This document shows positions 9,086 to 17,178 of a stretch of DNA of 64,000 bases, one piece after another. The translations under genes were made by a program, and so were the position numbers. How positions within the stretch are numbered: the stretch's first letter is position 1; every line of letters starts with the position of its first letter. The DNA comes from Bacillota bacterium (lineage in GTDB: Bacteria; Bacillota; Clostridia; Christensenellales; Aristaeellaceae), in contig JAEYCB010000066.1 in the NCBI GenBank assembly GCA_023404345.1, positions 19,571 through 83,570 of the forward strand, given 5' to 3'. Under the pieces are notes generated by a model that had not been told where the DNA came from, ran no database searches, and saw only the letters and a program-made list of their open reading frames with translations.

Positions 9086-9131
9086 ACCATCGCCCAGCAT
9101 TGCATAAGTGTTGAATGCAGGGCGATGGTTT
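9084..9131 (+). terminator. Hairpin terminator after the decayed pair
   Basis: AAACCATCGCCC at 9084-9095 pairs perfectly with 9120-9131, with an inner GCATT/AATGC stem, followed by TTCTT. The intergenic stretch 9132-9386 after it shows no gene. Confidence 0.8.
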
Positions 9132-9386
9132 CTTAGACTGTGCGATGTGAGATTCACTTAAGCGACTTTTCTGCATCTCAGCATTTTTCATCTTTGAGTG
9201 CAAACAAAAACCAGCTTTACATTCAAAAAACTCAACCGGATTCACATTATCCGCCAAGCAATCACACTCAAGCGTTTTGCTTTTTATGCGTTCGTTGGAA
9301 ATTGCCGAAAGGCGCAAAATCATTCTTGAGCAGGCAGCCATGATCTGTTTGCAGAAAACAAAATACCGGATTGCGATCCAAAACTG

Positions 9387-9433
9387 TTGCAATATCGCTA
9401 TTCAATTGTTATTATATTGTTATTCTACAATAT
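9387..9433 (+). promoter_or_regulatory. Promoter with dyad operator before Dabb-LacI genes
   Basis: TTGCAA (9387-9392), a 17-bp spacer and TATTAT (9410-9415) make a sigma-A-type promoter. A dyad ATATTGT-n6-ACAATAT (9414-9433) overlaps the -10 and start site. It could be an autoregulatory operator for the LacI-type protein encoded second in this transcript. Confidence 0.55.
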
Positions 9434-9445
9434 GGAGAGATTTGG

Positions 9446-9730
9446 ATGATCAAGCATGTGTACCTGTATAAACTGAAGCAGGAGGCTTCCGCCGAAGAAG
9501 TGAGGCAGAAACTGTTGTCTTTGCGCGAACGGGTTCCGCAAATCGCGCGTATGGAGGTGGGCTTGAATTTCAAACCTGCCGAAAACGCCTACGATCTGAT
9601 TGAAAGCTGTGAATTCAACACCCTGGAGGATTTTCGCACTTTTGGCCTGGATGCATATCATGAAGAGATTCGTCAGTATATGAAAACGGTTGCTGAACAC
9701 GGAGTCAAAATCGATTACGAGATGGAATAA
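9446..9730 (+). CDS. Dabb (stress-responsive A/B barrel) domain protein
   Basis: A 94-residue single-domain protein of the dimeric alpha-beta barrel (Dabb) family. It begins MIKHVYLYKLK, which matches the family's N-terminal strand (ikHiv.fklk), and has a central V-G-L-N-F strand. Dabb proteins have varied or unknown catalytic roles in small-molecule metabolism. The stop lies 4 nt before the start of the LacI-type gene, so the two are co-transcribed, and both probably serve the downstream Tm-1-like operon. Confidence 0.8.
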   Translation: MIKHVYLYKLKQEASAEEVRQKLLSLRERVPQIARMEVGLNFKPAENAYDLIESCEFNTLEDFRTFGLDAYHEEIRQYMKTVAEHGVKIDYEME

Positions 9731-9734
9731 GAAA

Positions 9735-10724
9735 ATGACCAAAAAAATTACGCAAGAAGATATTGCAAGAGCTACAAATCTTTCTAAATATGCGGTTTCC
9801 CGGGCGCTGGCCGGCAAAAGCGGAACCAGCGAGGCCACGCGCGAGCGCGTGCTTGAGGCGTGCAAGCAGCTGGGTTATGTACGTTCTACGCCGAAGGCCA
9901 GCAGTCAGTATATTCTGCTGATAATCCCCAAGAGCGATATGAACGACCCCGCCTTCTGGATGAAGGTGGTGCAGGGCGTGGAAAGCGGCGCTGCCAAAAA
10001 AGGGTACATCCTGCATATCAAAATTTTGCGCGGCAGCGATGTGGCGCTGACGGAACGCGAATTGGAAGGCGCGGCGGGCGTGATCTTTGCGGGCTACAAG
10101 AGCCTTGATTTTGCCTATAATCGCAAGGTGAACAAGCCTGCTGTGCTGATGAGCTATCCTCCTGTGAATATGTTCCAGATGGATTGCCTCTACTGTGCGG
10201 ATCTTGAAAGCAGCACCACGCTGTGTCAGAAGCTGCTGGATTGGGGCCATCGCCGTTTTGCCTACTGCGGCGACGGTGCGCGTCCCTCGGCAGCGCATCG
10301 CCTGAACGGCATTAACAAGCAGCTGGCTCAGCATGGGCTGGAGATCGAGCAGCATCTGCGGGTAAGCGATCTGGAGGATGTGCAGGCGCTGACCGACCGC
10401 TGGCGCGCACAGAAGGAAGCGGGTACTCTGCCCACGGCTTTCCTGTGTGAAAACGATGTGATGGTGAATTTCGTTATGCGCGCAACCGTGCAGCTGCAGC
10501 TGCGTGTGCCGGAGGATATTTCGATCGTCTCGTTCAATAACGATACGCGTGATATCCGCGCCATTTCAGTCACCGGCATGGGCCTGGACAAGATTGAGTT
10601 TGGCAAGGAAGCGGTGCAGATGCTGTTTGACCGTATCGACAGGCCGAAAACCACCTATAAGCGGATTGCCATGCTTCATCAGTACTACGACAATCATACG
10701 GCCGGTCCATGCGAGACGCCATAA
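9735..10724 (+). CDS. LacI family transcriptional regulator
   Basis: A 329-residue repressor with an N-terminal LacI helix-turn-helix (residues about 4-25: ITQEDIARATNLSKYAVSRA, then the hinge-proximal LAGKSG) and a periplasmic-binding-protein-like effector domain. The effector domain ends in the family pattern ISIVSFNND and a C-terminal core-dimer segment. The ATG at 9735 follows the Dabb gene directly. Likely targets are the dyad at 9414-9433 and the 16-bp palindrome at 10901-10916. The effector is unknown, probably the substrate of the Tm-1-like transport operon. Confidence 0.9.
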   Translation: MTKKITQEDIARATNLSKYAVSRALAGKSGTSEATRERVLEACKQLGYVRSTPKASSQYILLIIPKSDMNDPAFWMKVVQGVESGAAKKGYILHIKILRGSDVALTERELEGAAGVIFAGYKSLDFAYNRKVNKPAVLMSYPPVNMFQMDCLYCADLESSTTLCQKLLDWGHRRFAYCGDGARPSAAHRLNGINKQLAQHGLEIEQHLRVSDLEDVQALTDRWRAQKEAGTLPTAFLCENDVMVNFVMRATVQLQLRVPEDISIVSFNNDTRDIRAISVTGMGLDKIEFGKEAVQMLFDRIDRPKTTYKRIAMLHQYYDNHTAGPCETP

Positions 10725-10741
10725 AACAAAGCGGGTTCAAG

Positions 10742-10767
10742 AAGAAGACGTCAAGTCTTCTTTTTTT
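10742..10767 (+). terminator. Rho-independent terminator after the LacI gene
   Basis: AAGAAGAC at 10742-10749, a 5-nt loop, then GTCTTCTT at 10755-10762 and a run of T. It separates the regulator transcript from the seven-gene operon. Confidence 0.85.
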
Positions 10768-10836
10768 ACACCGTTTGTTATGATAAATAATAAAAAATTA
10801 TTCAATAAATTATGATAAAAATATAGCTTAGAATTC

Positions 10837-10865
10837 TTTACAAAGAGAAACTTGCATGCTATAAT
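10837..10865 (+). promoter_or_regulatory. Sigma-A promoter of the Tm-1-like/ABC operon
   Basis: TTTACA (10837-10842), a 17-bp spacer and a perfect TATAAT (10860-10865). The start site is predicted near 10872, giving a leader of about 120 nt. Confidence 0.75.
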
Positions 10866-10900
10866 CCAAATATCTCATAAGCTGTCCTCTGAAAACGAAT

Positions 10901-10916
10901 ATCACAAATTTGTGAT
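10901..10916. promoter_or_regulatory. Perfect 16-bp palindromic operator
   Basis: ATCACAAATTTGTGAT is a perfect palindrome about 30 nt downstream of the predicted start site, positioned to block elongation or initiation. Its length and symmetry suit a LacI-type dimer, and such a gene lies immediately upstream. Confidence 0.65.
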
Positions 10917-10993
10917 GAGTGGTAATTGTTTTGTTGGTTTGGCATCCTTGTTTACCCAAAAAGAATATTTACGGACATAACGGAGACGAAAAT

Positions 10994-12220
10994 ATGAATA
11001 AAATTATCCTAATGTTAGGTACTTTCGATTCAAAGAGTAAGGAATTTGCGTATCTGTACAGCGAGCTCAAACGCCGCGGCGCCAATGTTTTGACCATGAA
11101 CACCGGCGTGCTTGGCGGCACCGATCTGTTTGAGATTGATATTCCGGCCGAGGAAGTCGCCCTGCGCGGCGGCGAATCGCTGGAAGTGCTGCGCAAGAAT
11201 GCGGATCGCGGCGTGGCTATGGGCGTCATGTCCAAGGGCGCACGTGCTATCTGTCAGGAACTGCAGCAGCAGGGAAGGATTCACGCTGTCATCGGCATGG
11301 GCGGCGGCGGCGGCACCTCTATCGCCACCACGGCCATGCAGGGCCTGCCCGTGGGCTTCCCCAAGGTGTGTATCACTACGCTGGCTTCCGGCAACACCAG
11401 CGAGTACGTTGGCTCCAAGGACATCGTGCTCTTCCCCTCCATTGTGGACATTGCCGGCATCAACCAGTTCTCCCGCCTGATCATCTCCCGTGCGGCAGGC
11501 GCGATCTGCGGCATGGTGGAAACGGATCCCATCATGGATGAAAATGACGACCCCATTGTGATGATCTCCATGTTCGGCAACACCACCAAGTGCGTGGAAA
11601 TGTGCGCCGAAATGCTGAAGGAGAAGGGTTTCGAATCCCTCATCTTCCATGCCACCGGCGGCGGCGGACGCGCGATGGAATCCCTGATCCTTGAAAACAT
11701 GGCGGTTGCAGTGCTGGATATCACCACTACCGAATGGGCCGACGAATACTGCGGCGGCGCTCTGACGGCCGGCCCGCAGCGCCTGGATGGCCCCGGCATT
11801 GTGGGCATTCCGCATGTGATTTGTCCCGGCTGTCTGGACATGGTCAACTTTGGCGGTCTGGATACCATACCCGAAAAGTACAAGCAGGGCGACCGCAACC
11901 TGTCCGTGTGGAATCCCATGGTCACCCTCATGCGCACCACGAAGGAAGAGAACATCGGTCTGGGCAAGGTGCTTGCTGAAAAGGCCAACGCCTCCAAGGC
12001 TCCCGTTGCATTCATTCTGCCCAAGCGCGGATTGTCCATTCTGGACGCCGAAGGCGAGCGCTTCTGGGACCCTGAAGCGGATCAGGCGCTGTTTGACTCC
12101 ATCCGCGAGCATGCCAATCCTGAAATTCCCATCTGGGAGATCGACGCCAACATCAACGACCCGCTCTTTGCGCAGAAGGCTGTCGAACTGCTGATGGAAA
12201 TATACGCTAAGAAATCCTAA
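10994..12220 (+). CDS. Tm-1-like ATP-binding protein, UPF0261 family
   Basis: A 408-residue protein of the UPF0261/Tm-1 N-terminal family. It shows the family start KIILMLGTFDSKSKEF, the glycine-rich stretch GMGGGGGTSIATTAMQGLP (about residues 99-117), ATLASGNTSEYVG-like residues and FHATGGGGRAMESL (about 218-231). In plants, this domain is fused to a TIM barrel in tomato Tm-1, the inhibitor of tomato mosaic virus replication; here the TIM barrel is the next gene. The bacterial biochemical role is not established. The ATG at 10994 is preceded by GGAG; the upstream in-frame start lacks a ribosome site and would overlap the operator. First gene of the operon. Confidence 0.88.
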   Translation: MNKIILMLGTFDSKSKEFAYLYSELKRRGANVLTMNTGVLGGTDLFEIDIPAEEVALRGGESLEVLRKNADRGVAMGVMSKGARAICQELQQQGRIHAVIGMGGGGGTSIATTAMQGLPVGFPKVCITTLASGNTSEYVGSKDIVLFPSIVDIAGINQFSRLIISRAAGAICGMVETDPIMDENDDPIVMISMFGNTTKCVEMCAEMLKEKGFESLIFHATGGGGRAMESLILENMAVAVLDITTTEWADEYCGGALTAGPQRLDGPGIVGIPHVICPGCLDMVNFGGLDTIPEKYKQGDRNLSVWNPMVTLMRTTKEENIGLGKVLAEKANASKAPVAFILPKRGLSILDAEGERFWDPEADQALFDSIREHANPEIPIWEIDANINDPLFAQKAVELLMEIYAKKS

Positions 12221-12253
12221 TTCCAATCCTCAAAATTGAAAGGAGAAATTATC

Positions 12254-13090
12254 ATGGCGGCTATCGAACGCAGAGAAATCCTTCGCAGGCTGCGCGAAAA
12301 CATCGAAAAGGGCATTCCGATCATCGGCACCGGCGCCGGTACCGGCATCAGCGCCAAGTTTGAGGAAGCTGGCGGCACCGACCTCATCATCATCTACAAC
12401 TCCGGTCGTTATCGCATGGCTGGCCGCGGTTCCTGCGCGGGCGTTCTGGCTTATGGTGATGCCAACGCCATCGTGATGGAAATGGCCAATGAAGTGCTGC
12501 CCGTCGTCAAGAACACCCCCGTTCTGGCTGGCGTCAACGGCACCGATCCTTTCAAAGACATGTATCTGTTCCTCAAGCAGGTGAAGGAGCGCGGCTTCAG
12601 CGGCGTTCAGAACTTCCCCACCGTGGGCCTGCTGGAAGGCCGCTTCCGCGCCAACCTCGAGGAGACCGGCATGGGCTATGACAAGGAAGTGGAAATGGTT
12701 CGCATCGCTCATGAGATGGATCTGCTCACCACTCCCTACGCCTTCAACGTGGAAGAAGCCAAGGAAATGGCCAAGGCCGGCGCCGACATCATCGTCGCCC
12801 ACTGCGGCTGCACCATCGGCGGCACCATCGGTGCTGACAGCGTGGTGACCCTGGATGACGCTGCCAAGCTGGTGCAGGACATCCACGATGCGGCTGTCTC
12901 CGTCAACCCCGAAGTGATCGTGCTGTGCCACGGCGGCCCCATCTCCGGCCCTGAAGACGCCGAGTACATCCTGCAGCACACCACCGGCGTGCACGGCTTC
13001 TACGGCGCCTCCAGCGCTGAGCGCCTGCCCACCGAGGTGGCCATCACCGAGCACACCAAGAAGTTCAAGAGCATTAGCTTCAAAAAGTAA
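12254..13090 (+). CDS. PEP-hydrolase family TIM-barrel protein (Tm-1 C-terminal type)
   Basis: A 278-residue protein of the phosphoenolpyruvate hydrolase-like family, a TIM barrel related to PEP mutase/isocitrate lyase-like folds and to the C-terminal half of plant Tm-1. Visible family features are IIGTGAGTGISAKFEEAGG (residues about 19-37), LIIIYNSGRYRMAGRGS, VLAGVNGTDPF, GVQNFPTVGLLEGRFR, ADIIVAHCGCTIGG and VLCHGGPI near the C-terminus. AAAGGAG lies 5 nt before the start. The reaction in this locus is unknown. Its tight pairing with the UPF0261 gene suggests that the two act together. Confidence 0.88.
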   Translation: MAAIERREILRRLRENIEKGIPIIGTGAGTGISAKFEEAGGTDLIIIYNSGRYRMAGRGSCAGVLAYGDANAIVMEMANEVLPVVKNTPVLAGVNGTDPFKDMYLFLKQVKERGFSGVQNFPTVGLLEGRFRANLEETGMGYDKEVEMVRIAHEMDLLTTPYAFNVEEAKEMAKAGADIIVAHCGCTIGGTIGADSVVTLDDAAKLVQDIHDAAVSVNPEVIVLCHGGPISGPEDAEYILQHTTGVHGFYGASSAERLPTEVAITEHTKKFKSISFKK

Positions 13091-13099
13091 GAACCATTT

Positions 13100-13123
13100 C
13101 AGAAGGCTTGCAAGAACCTTCTG
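13100..13123 (+). other. Intercistronic stem-loop
   Basis: CAGAAGG (13100-13106) pairs with CCTTCTG (13117-13123). There is no T-run. It probably marks an mRNA-processing or stability boundary before the binding-protein gene. Confidence 0.5.
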
Positions 13124-13165
13124 ATTAAGGGAGAAACCCACATAAATCAAAAGGAGGACTACCCC

Positions 13166-14497
13166 ATGAAGAAACTGTTGGCAATGCTTCTGGCGATCGC
13201 CATGCTCCTCTCCGTGACCGCTGGTCTGGCCGAGGAAAAGGTTCGCCCCGAATCCCCCGTCGTGGTCGGCGTTACCTGCCCCTACTCCGGCTTCGTAGCC
13301 AACCTGGGTGAAAACCTGGTTCGCGGCATCCAGCTGGCGCTGGCTGTCGAGGGCCGCACCGATGACATCAAGCTCATCATCGAAGACACCGAGCTGACCT
13401 CTGAGCTGGCCGTAACCAAGTGCGAAAGCCTGCTCAAGAAGGACAAGGCTACCTTCATCATCGGTTCCGTTACCGGTTTTGAGGGCGACGCTCAGGCTGC
13501 CTGGCTGAAGGACAACCCCGATGTTATCTTCATGCCCGGCTACTCCGCTACCGAAGATATGACCATGCGTGACTTCAGCCCCAACATGATCCGTGCCGGC
13601 TGGACCGCCAACCAGGTTATGTTCGACTGGGGCGCCTATGTTGCCAAGGAACTGGGCTACAAGAAGATCGTCTCCGTCGGTGCTGACTACTCCTATCCCT
13701 GGGGCCAGGCTGCCGGCTTCGCCATGGGCTTCATGTCCAACGGCGGCGAAAAGATCGAGTACATCTGGTATCCCGAAGGCAACACCGACTTCAACTCCAT
13801 CATGGCTACCCTGCTGGGCATGGCCAACGACTATGACGCCGTGTTCCTCAATGACGGCGGCGCTACCGTTGTTGCCTTCTGGAAGGCTTGGGAGCAGTAT
13901 GGTCTGAACAACGTGTATCCTCAGCTGATCGGCGGCACCAACGTTGGCGACACCAACGTGCTGACCGAGGTTTCCGATGGCTATGTTGGCGTTATGAGTG
14001 CTGGCTTCTATGCCGACGGCGATCCCTCTGAGGCCAACCAGACCTTCCGTCAGAAGTACATCGAAATGTTCAACGCCGAACCCGACGCCGTGAGCGTGCA
14101 GGGCTACGACACCATGCGCTGCATCATCAAGGGTCTGGACGCCTGTGGCTGGAAGACCGATGACCAGCAGGCGCTGATCGATGCGATCCTGGCTCTGGAA
14201 ATCACCGATTCTCCCCGTGGCTCCTTCTACTTCGACGAGTATCACAACGCTGTGCAGAATGTCTACATCAAGGAAACCCAGATGGGTGAAGACGGCAACA
14301 TGGTCTCCAACATCATCAAGACCATCGAGAACGTCAACCAGTTTGGTCCCTACAGCGAGATGAGCGAAGCCTACATGTCCATGCCGCGCAACGCCCGTGA
14401 CTATCCCCTCACCGAGCGCGACGCCTTCATGAAGGACATCGCCCAGTACTTCGGCCAGGAGTACGTTGACAAGCTGATCGAGAACGGCGGCTGGTAA
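13166..14497 (+). CDS. Branched-chain-amino-acid-type ABC substrate-binding protein
   Basis: A 443-residue LivK/type I periplasmic-binding-fold protein. The signal peptide covers residues 1-22 and is cleaved after GLA; as in the sugar-binding protein at 1715, no lipobox Cys is present. The mature chain starts with VVVGVTCPYSGFVANLGEN, the usual family entry (v-v-G-v-t-P-lsG). AAAGGAGG lies just upstream. The family binds amino acids, amides, urea or aromatic compounds. Because the first two operon genes are Tm-1-like, the ligand here is probably not a standard branched-chain amino acid, but that is inference. Confidence 0.9.
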   Translation: MKKLLAMLLAIAMLLSVTAGLAEEKVRPESPVVVGVTCPYSGFVANLGENLVRGIQLALAVEGRTDDIKLIIEDTELTSELAVTKCESLLKKDKATFIIGSVTGFEGDAQAAWLKDNPDVIFMPGYSATEDMTMRDFSPNMIRAGWTANQVMFDWGAYVAKELGYKKIVSVGADYSYPWGQAAGFAMGFMSNGGEKIEYIWYPEGNTDFNSIMATLLGMANDYDAVFLNDGGATVVAFWKAWEQYGLNNVYPQLIGGTNVGDTNVLTEVSDGYVGVMSAGFYADGDPSEANQTFRQKYIEMFNAEPDAVSVQGYDTMRCIIKGLDACGWKTDDQQALIDAILALEITDSPRGSFYFDEYHNAVQNVYIKETQMGEDGNMVSNIIKTIENVNQFGPYSEMSEAYMSMPRNARDYPLTERDAFMKDIAQYFGQEYVDKLIENGGW

Positions 14498-14532
14498 TCA
14501 ACAGTATTGCGGCTGTAACCGCTTAAAATCCC

Positions 14533-14568
14533 GGGGCCGATGGCTGCCTTGTGCAGACCATCGGCCCC
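14533..14568 (+). terminator. Strong intercistronic hairpin after the binding protein
   Basis: GGGGCCGATGG (14533-14543) pairs perfectly with 14558-14568, with an inner CTGC/GCAG stem. There is no clear T-run, so it is probably a 3'-end stabiliser or partial terminator that raises binding-protein expression over the permeases. It also argues against a permease start inside it. Confidence 0.65.
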
Positions 14569-14586
14569 CTCATTGGAGGCATTACC

Positions 14587-15450
14587 GTGTATCTGATGGT
14601 CATTCTCAACGGCTTGACAATGGCTGGATATCTTTTTATCATGGCCATCGGTCTGAATATGTCCTTTGGTCTGATGCGTATCTGCAACATGAACCACGGT
14701 ACGTTCTATCTTCTTGGCGGCTTTATCGGCTGGACCGTGGTAAAGGCCACCGGCGTTTGGTGGCTGGGTTTGGGCGCTGCAGCGTTGGCTGTAGGCCTGA
14801 TTGCATTCCTGGAAGAATTCCTGCTTCTGCGCCGCGCACGCGGCAAAACAACGATGGAAACGCTCATCACGCTGTCGCTTTCCATCATCGGAACCGACCT
14901 GATCATCGCGATCTGGACCGGCAAAACCCGACAGATCGATATTCCCGACTTTGCCAAGGGCATCTTCAAAGTCGGCAAGTATTTCTTTCCCAAATTCAAC
15001 GTATTCATTATCGTATTCGCTGCTGTCATCGGTCTGGTTTTCTGGCTCATCTACCGCAAAACCAAGATTGGTATGATTCTCCGAGCCGGCGTGGATAATT
15101 TTGAAATCGTAGCGACCTGCGGCATCAATGTCAAGCGGCTGTTTACGGCAGTATTCGCTGTGTCCGGCGCGCTGGCCGGTATGGCCGGCGTTATCGGCGG
15201 CACTTATCAGATGCTTGTCTCAGGTCAGGATGGCACTGTCATGATCTATACGCTGCTGGTGGTTATCATCGGCGGTATTGGCAGCTTTGGCGGCGCAATC
15301 CTTGGTTCCATCATCATCGGCCTGATCTACACCATCGGCACGAGGCTGGCGCCTCAGTTCTCCTACTTCTTCCTGTTTGCGCCGGTCGCGCTCGTGCTTG
15401 CGTTCCGTCCGCAGGGCTTCTTCGGAAAGGTGGGACGCATCAATGATTAA
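14587..15450 (+). CDS. LivH-type ABC transporter permease
   Basis: A 287-residue integral membrane permease with about eight hydrophobic segments and the family signature of LivH (GLNMSFGLMRICNMNHGTFY near residues 21-40; GGIGSFGGAILGSIIIGL near 225-242). The start is GTG at 14587 with GGAGG 7 nt upstream. The in-frame GTG at 14551 is rejected because it lies in the loop of the preceding hairpin and has no ribosome site. The last 8 nt overlap the LivM-type gene. Confidence 0.88.
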   Translation: MYLMVILNGLTMAGYLFIMAIGLNMSFGLMRICNMNHGTFYLLGGFIGWTVVKATGVWWLGLGAAALAVGLIAFLEEFLLLRRARGKTTMETLITLSLSIIGTDLIIAIWTGKTRQIDIPDFAKGIFKVGKYFFPKFNVFIIVFAAVIGLVFWLIYRKTKIGMILRAGVDNFEIVATCGINVKRLFTAVFAVSGALAGMAGVIGGTYQMLVSGQDGTVMIYTLLVVIIGGIGSFGGAILGSIIIGLIYTIGTRLAPQFSYFFLFAPVALVLAFRPQGFFGKVGRIND

Positions 15451-16405
15451 GACGAAGAGTGATAAGCTCAAGCTGATCGGCATCATCGTGCTGCTGGCTG
15501 TGCTGCTGGTGACACCGCTGGTATCCAGCAGCTTCATCATCACGATGTTCATCCGCTACATGTACTATGGTCTTTTGACCATTTCCTTTGCATTCCTCGC
15601 AAGCCAGCTGGGTCTGTTCTCGCTGATGGTGCCGGTATCCCTGACGGTGTGCGGCTATATCATCGGTTTGGGTGTGCTGCGTGCCAACATGAATGTGTGG
15701 CTCGCTATCCTGCTGGGTATTCTGGGCTCTCAGGCTTTTGCCGCGCTGTGCGGTGTGATGGTCAACAAGTCCAAGGGCACCTCCTTCCTGATGCTGACGC
15801 TGGTCATCTCCCAGCTTGTATGGTCGCTGTCCCTGCAATGGACGACGGTCACAAACGGCACCACGGGTCTGCTGGACATCCGTTTCCCCGAGTATCTGAA
15901 CATCTTCAGCGCTCAGCACAACATCAACCAGTATTACTGGACGTTCATCGTTTTCGCCGCCTGTGTGGTGTTCGTGTTCCTGCTCACCCGCTCCAGCTTC
16001 GGTCTGAGGCTGCAGGGCGTGCGTGACAGCGAAAGCCGCATGGCTGCGCTGGGTTACAAGACTTCCACCATCAAGTGGGTGGCCTTCATGGTCGCCAACC
16101 TCATCTCCGCCATCGCCGGTGTGCTGTATGTGTACAACAACGGCATGATCACGCCGGACGTTATGACGCTGAGTTCTACCAACAAGTCGCTGATTTCGTC
16201 CATTCTGGGCGGCTCCGGCAGCCCGCTGCTGGGTTCCATGATCGGTACGGTGATCTACCGCACCTTCGACGTAACCCTGAGCGCCATTTCCCGCCGCTAC
16301 CTGACGCTGGTGGGCAGCCTGTTCCTGCTGGTCATTTTGGTGCTGCCGGATGGCATCACCTCCATTGCCAAGAGGATCGGAAGGAGGGGCAAGAAGCATG
16401 AGTAA
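15443..16405 (+). CDS. LivM-type ABC transporter permease
   Basis: A 320-residue permease, the partner of the LivH-type protein, with about nine hydrophobic segments. The loop facing the ATPase contains the family pattern RDSESRMAALGYKTSTIKWV (about residues 194-213). It starts at the ATG at 15443, overlapping the upstream gene by 8 nt, and its own stop overlaps the LivG-type start by 8 nt, so the permeases and first ATPase are probably translationally coupled. Confidence 0.88.
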   Translation: MIKTKSDKLKLIGIIVLLAVLLVTPLVSSSFIITMFIRYMYYGLLTISFAFLASQLGLFSLMVPVSLTVCGYIIGLGVLRANMNVWLAILLGILGSQAFAALCGVMVNKSKGTSFLMLTLVISQLVWSLSLQWTTVTNGTTGLLDIRFPEYLNIFSAQHNINQYYWTFIVFAACVVFVFLLTRSSFGLRLQGVRDSESRMAALGYKTSTIKWVAFMVANLISAIAGVLYVYNNGMITPDVMTLSSTNKSLISSILGGSGSPLLGSMIGTVIYRTFDVTLSAISRRYLTLVGSLFLLVILVLPDGITSIAKRIGRRGKKHE

Positions 16406-17156
16406 ACAGCCTGCGCTGGTCATTGAGAATGTGACCAAGAATTTTGGCGGCGTCTGTGCCGTCGATCATGTGTCCCTGACGCTGGATGTGGGTGATAGCA
16501 CCGTGATGATCGGCCCCAATGGCGCGGGTAAGACCTCGCTGTTCAACCTGATCCACGGCACCTATCCGCTGGATGAAGGCCGCATTCTCCTCTTTGGCGA
16601 GGATGTGAGCAAGAAGCCGGTTCAAAGTCGCAGCATTTTGGGCATGAGCCGCACCTATCAGACCTGCAACCTGTTTGCCCAGCTGACGGTTGAGCGGAAC
16701 CTGTATCTGGCGCTGCACAACAGCAAGTGGCGCGCATCACGCAAGGGTCTGGAAGCGCTGCTTCCCTGGAACAGCAACAAGGTGCGCCAGCAGCGTATCG
16801 ATGAAGTGCTCAAGCAGGTACAGCTGGAGCATCTGCGCAATACGCAGGTCCTGAATATGTCCCATGGCGAGCAGCGCCAGCTGGAGCTGGGCATCGCCAT
16901 TGCGACCGACCCCAAGATCATCCTGTTCGACGAGCCCATGGCCGGTCTGAGCCCCACTGAGCGCGTTTTCATCAGCGAGCTCATCAAAAAACTGGCCAAG
17001 GAAAAGATCATTCTGGTCATCGAGCATGATATCGACTTTGCACTGAGCATCACCAACCGCGTAGCCGTCATGGATCACGGCAAGCTGGTGTTTGTGGGTA
17101 CGCCCGAAGAAGTGCGCGCCAGCGACGTGGTGCAGCACATCTATAAGCTGGACTAA
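16398..17156 (+). CDS. LivG-type ABC transporter ATP-binding protein
   Basis: A 252-residue ATPase subunit. Walker A is GPNGAGKTSLFN (about residues 36-47), the signature region reads LNMSHGEQRQLELGIA (signature SHGEQ), Walker B is IILFDEPMAGL and the switch His is in VIEHD. The C-terminus is the LivG-like extension ending in HIYKLD. AAGGAGGGG lies before the ATG. It pairs with the LivF-type ATPase next door. Confidence 0.93.
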   Translation: MSKQPALVIENVTKNFGGVCAVDHVSLTLDVGDSTVMIGPNGAGKTSLFNLIHGTYPLDEGRILLFGEDVSKKPVQSRSILGMSRTYQTCNLFAQLTVERNLYLALHNSKWRASRKGLEALLPWNSNKVRQQRIDEVLKQVQLEHLRNTQVLNMSHGEQRQLELGIAIATDPKIILFDEPMAGLSPTERVFISELIKKLAKEKIILVIEHDIDFALSITNRVAVMDHGKLVFVGTPEEVRASDVVQHIYKLD

Positions 17157-17178
17157 GGCAGGAAGGACGGATAAAGAA

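Noticed and set aside
12230..14245. Minus-strand frame of 671 codons opposite the PEP-hydrolase-like and LivK-type genes
   Set aside because: Shadow frame crossing two genuine genes; glycine/histidine/valine-rich composition is typical of antisense translation.
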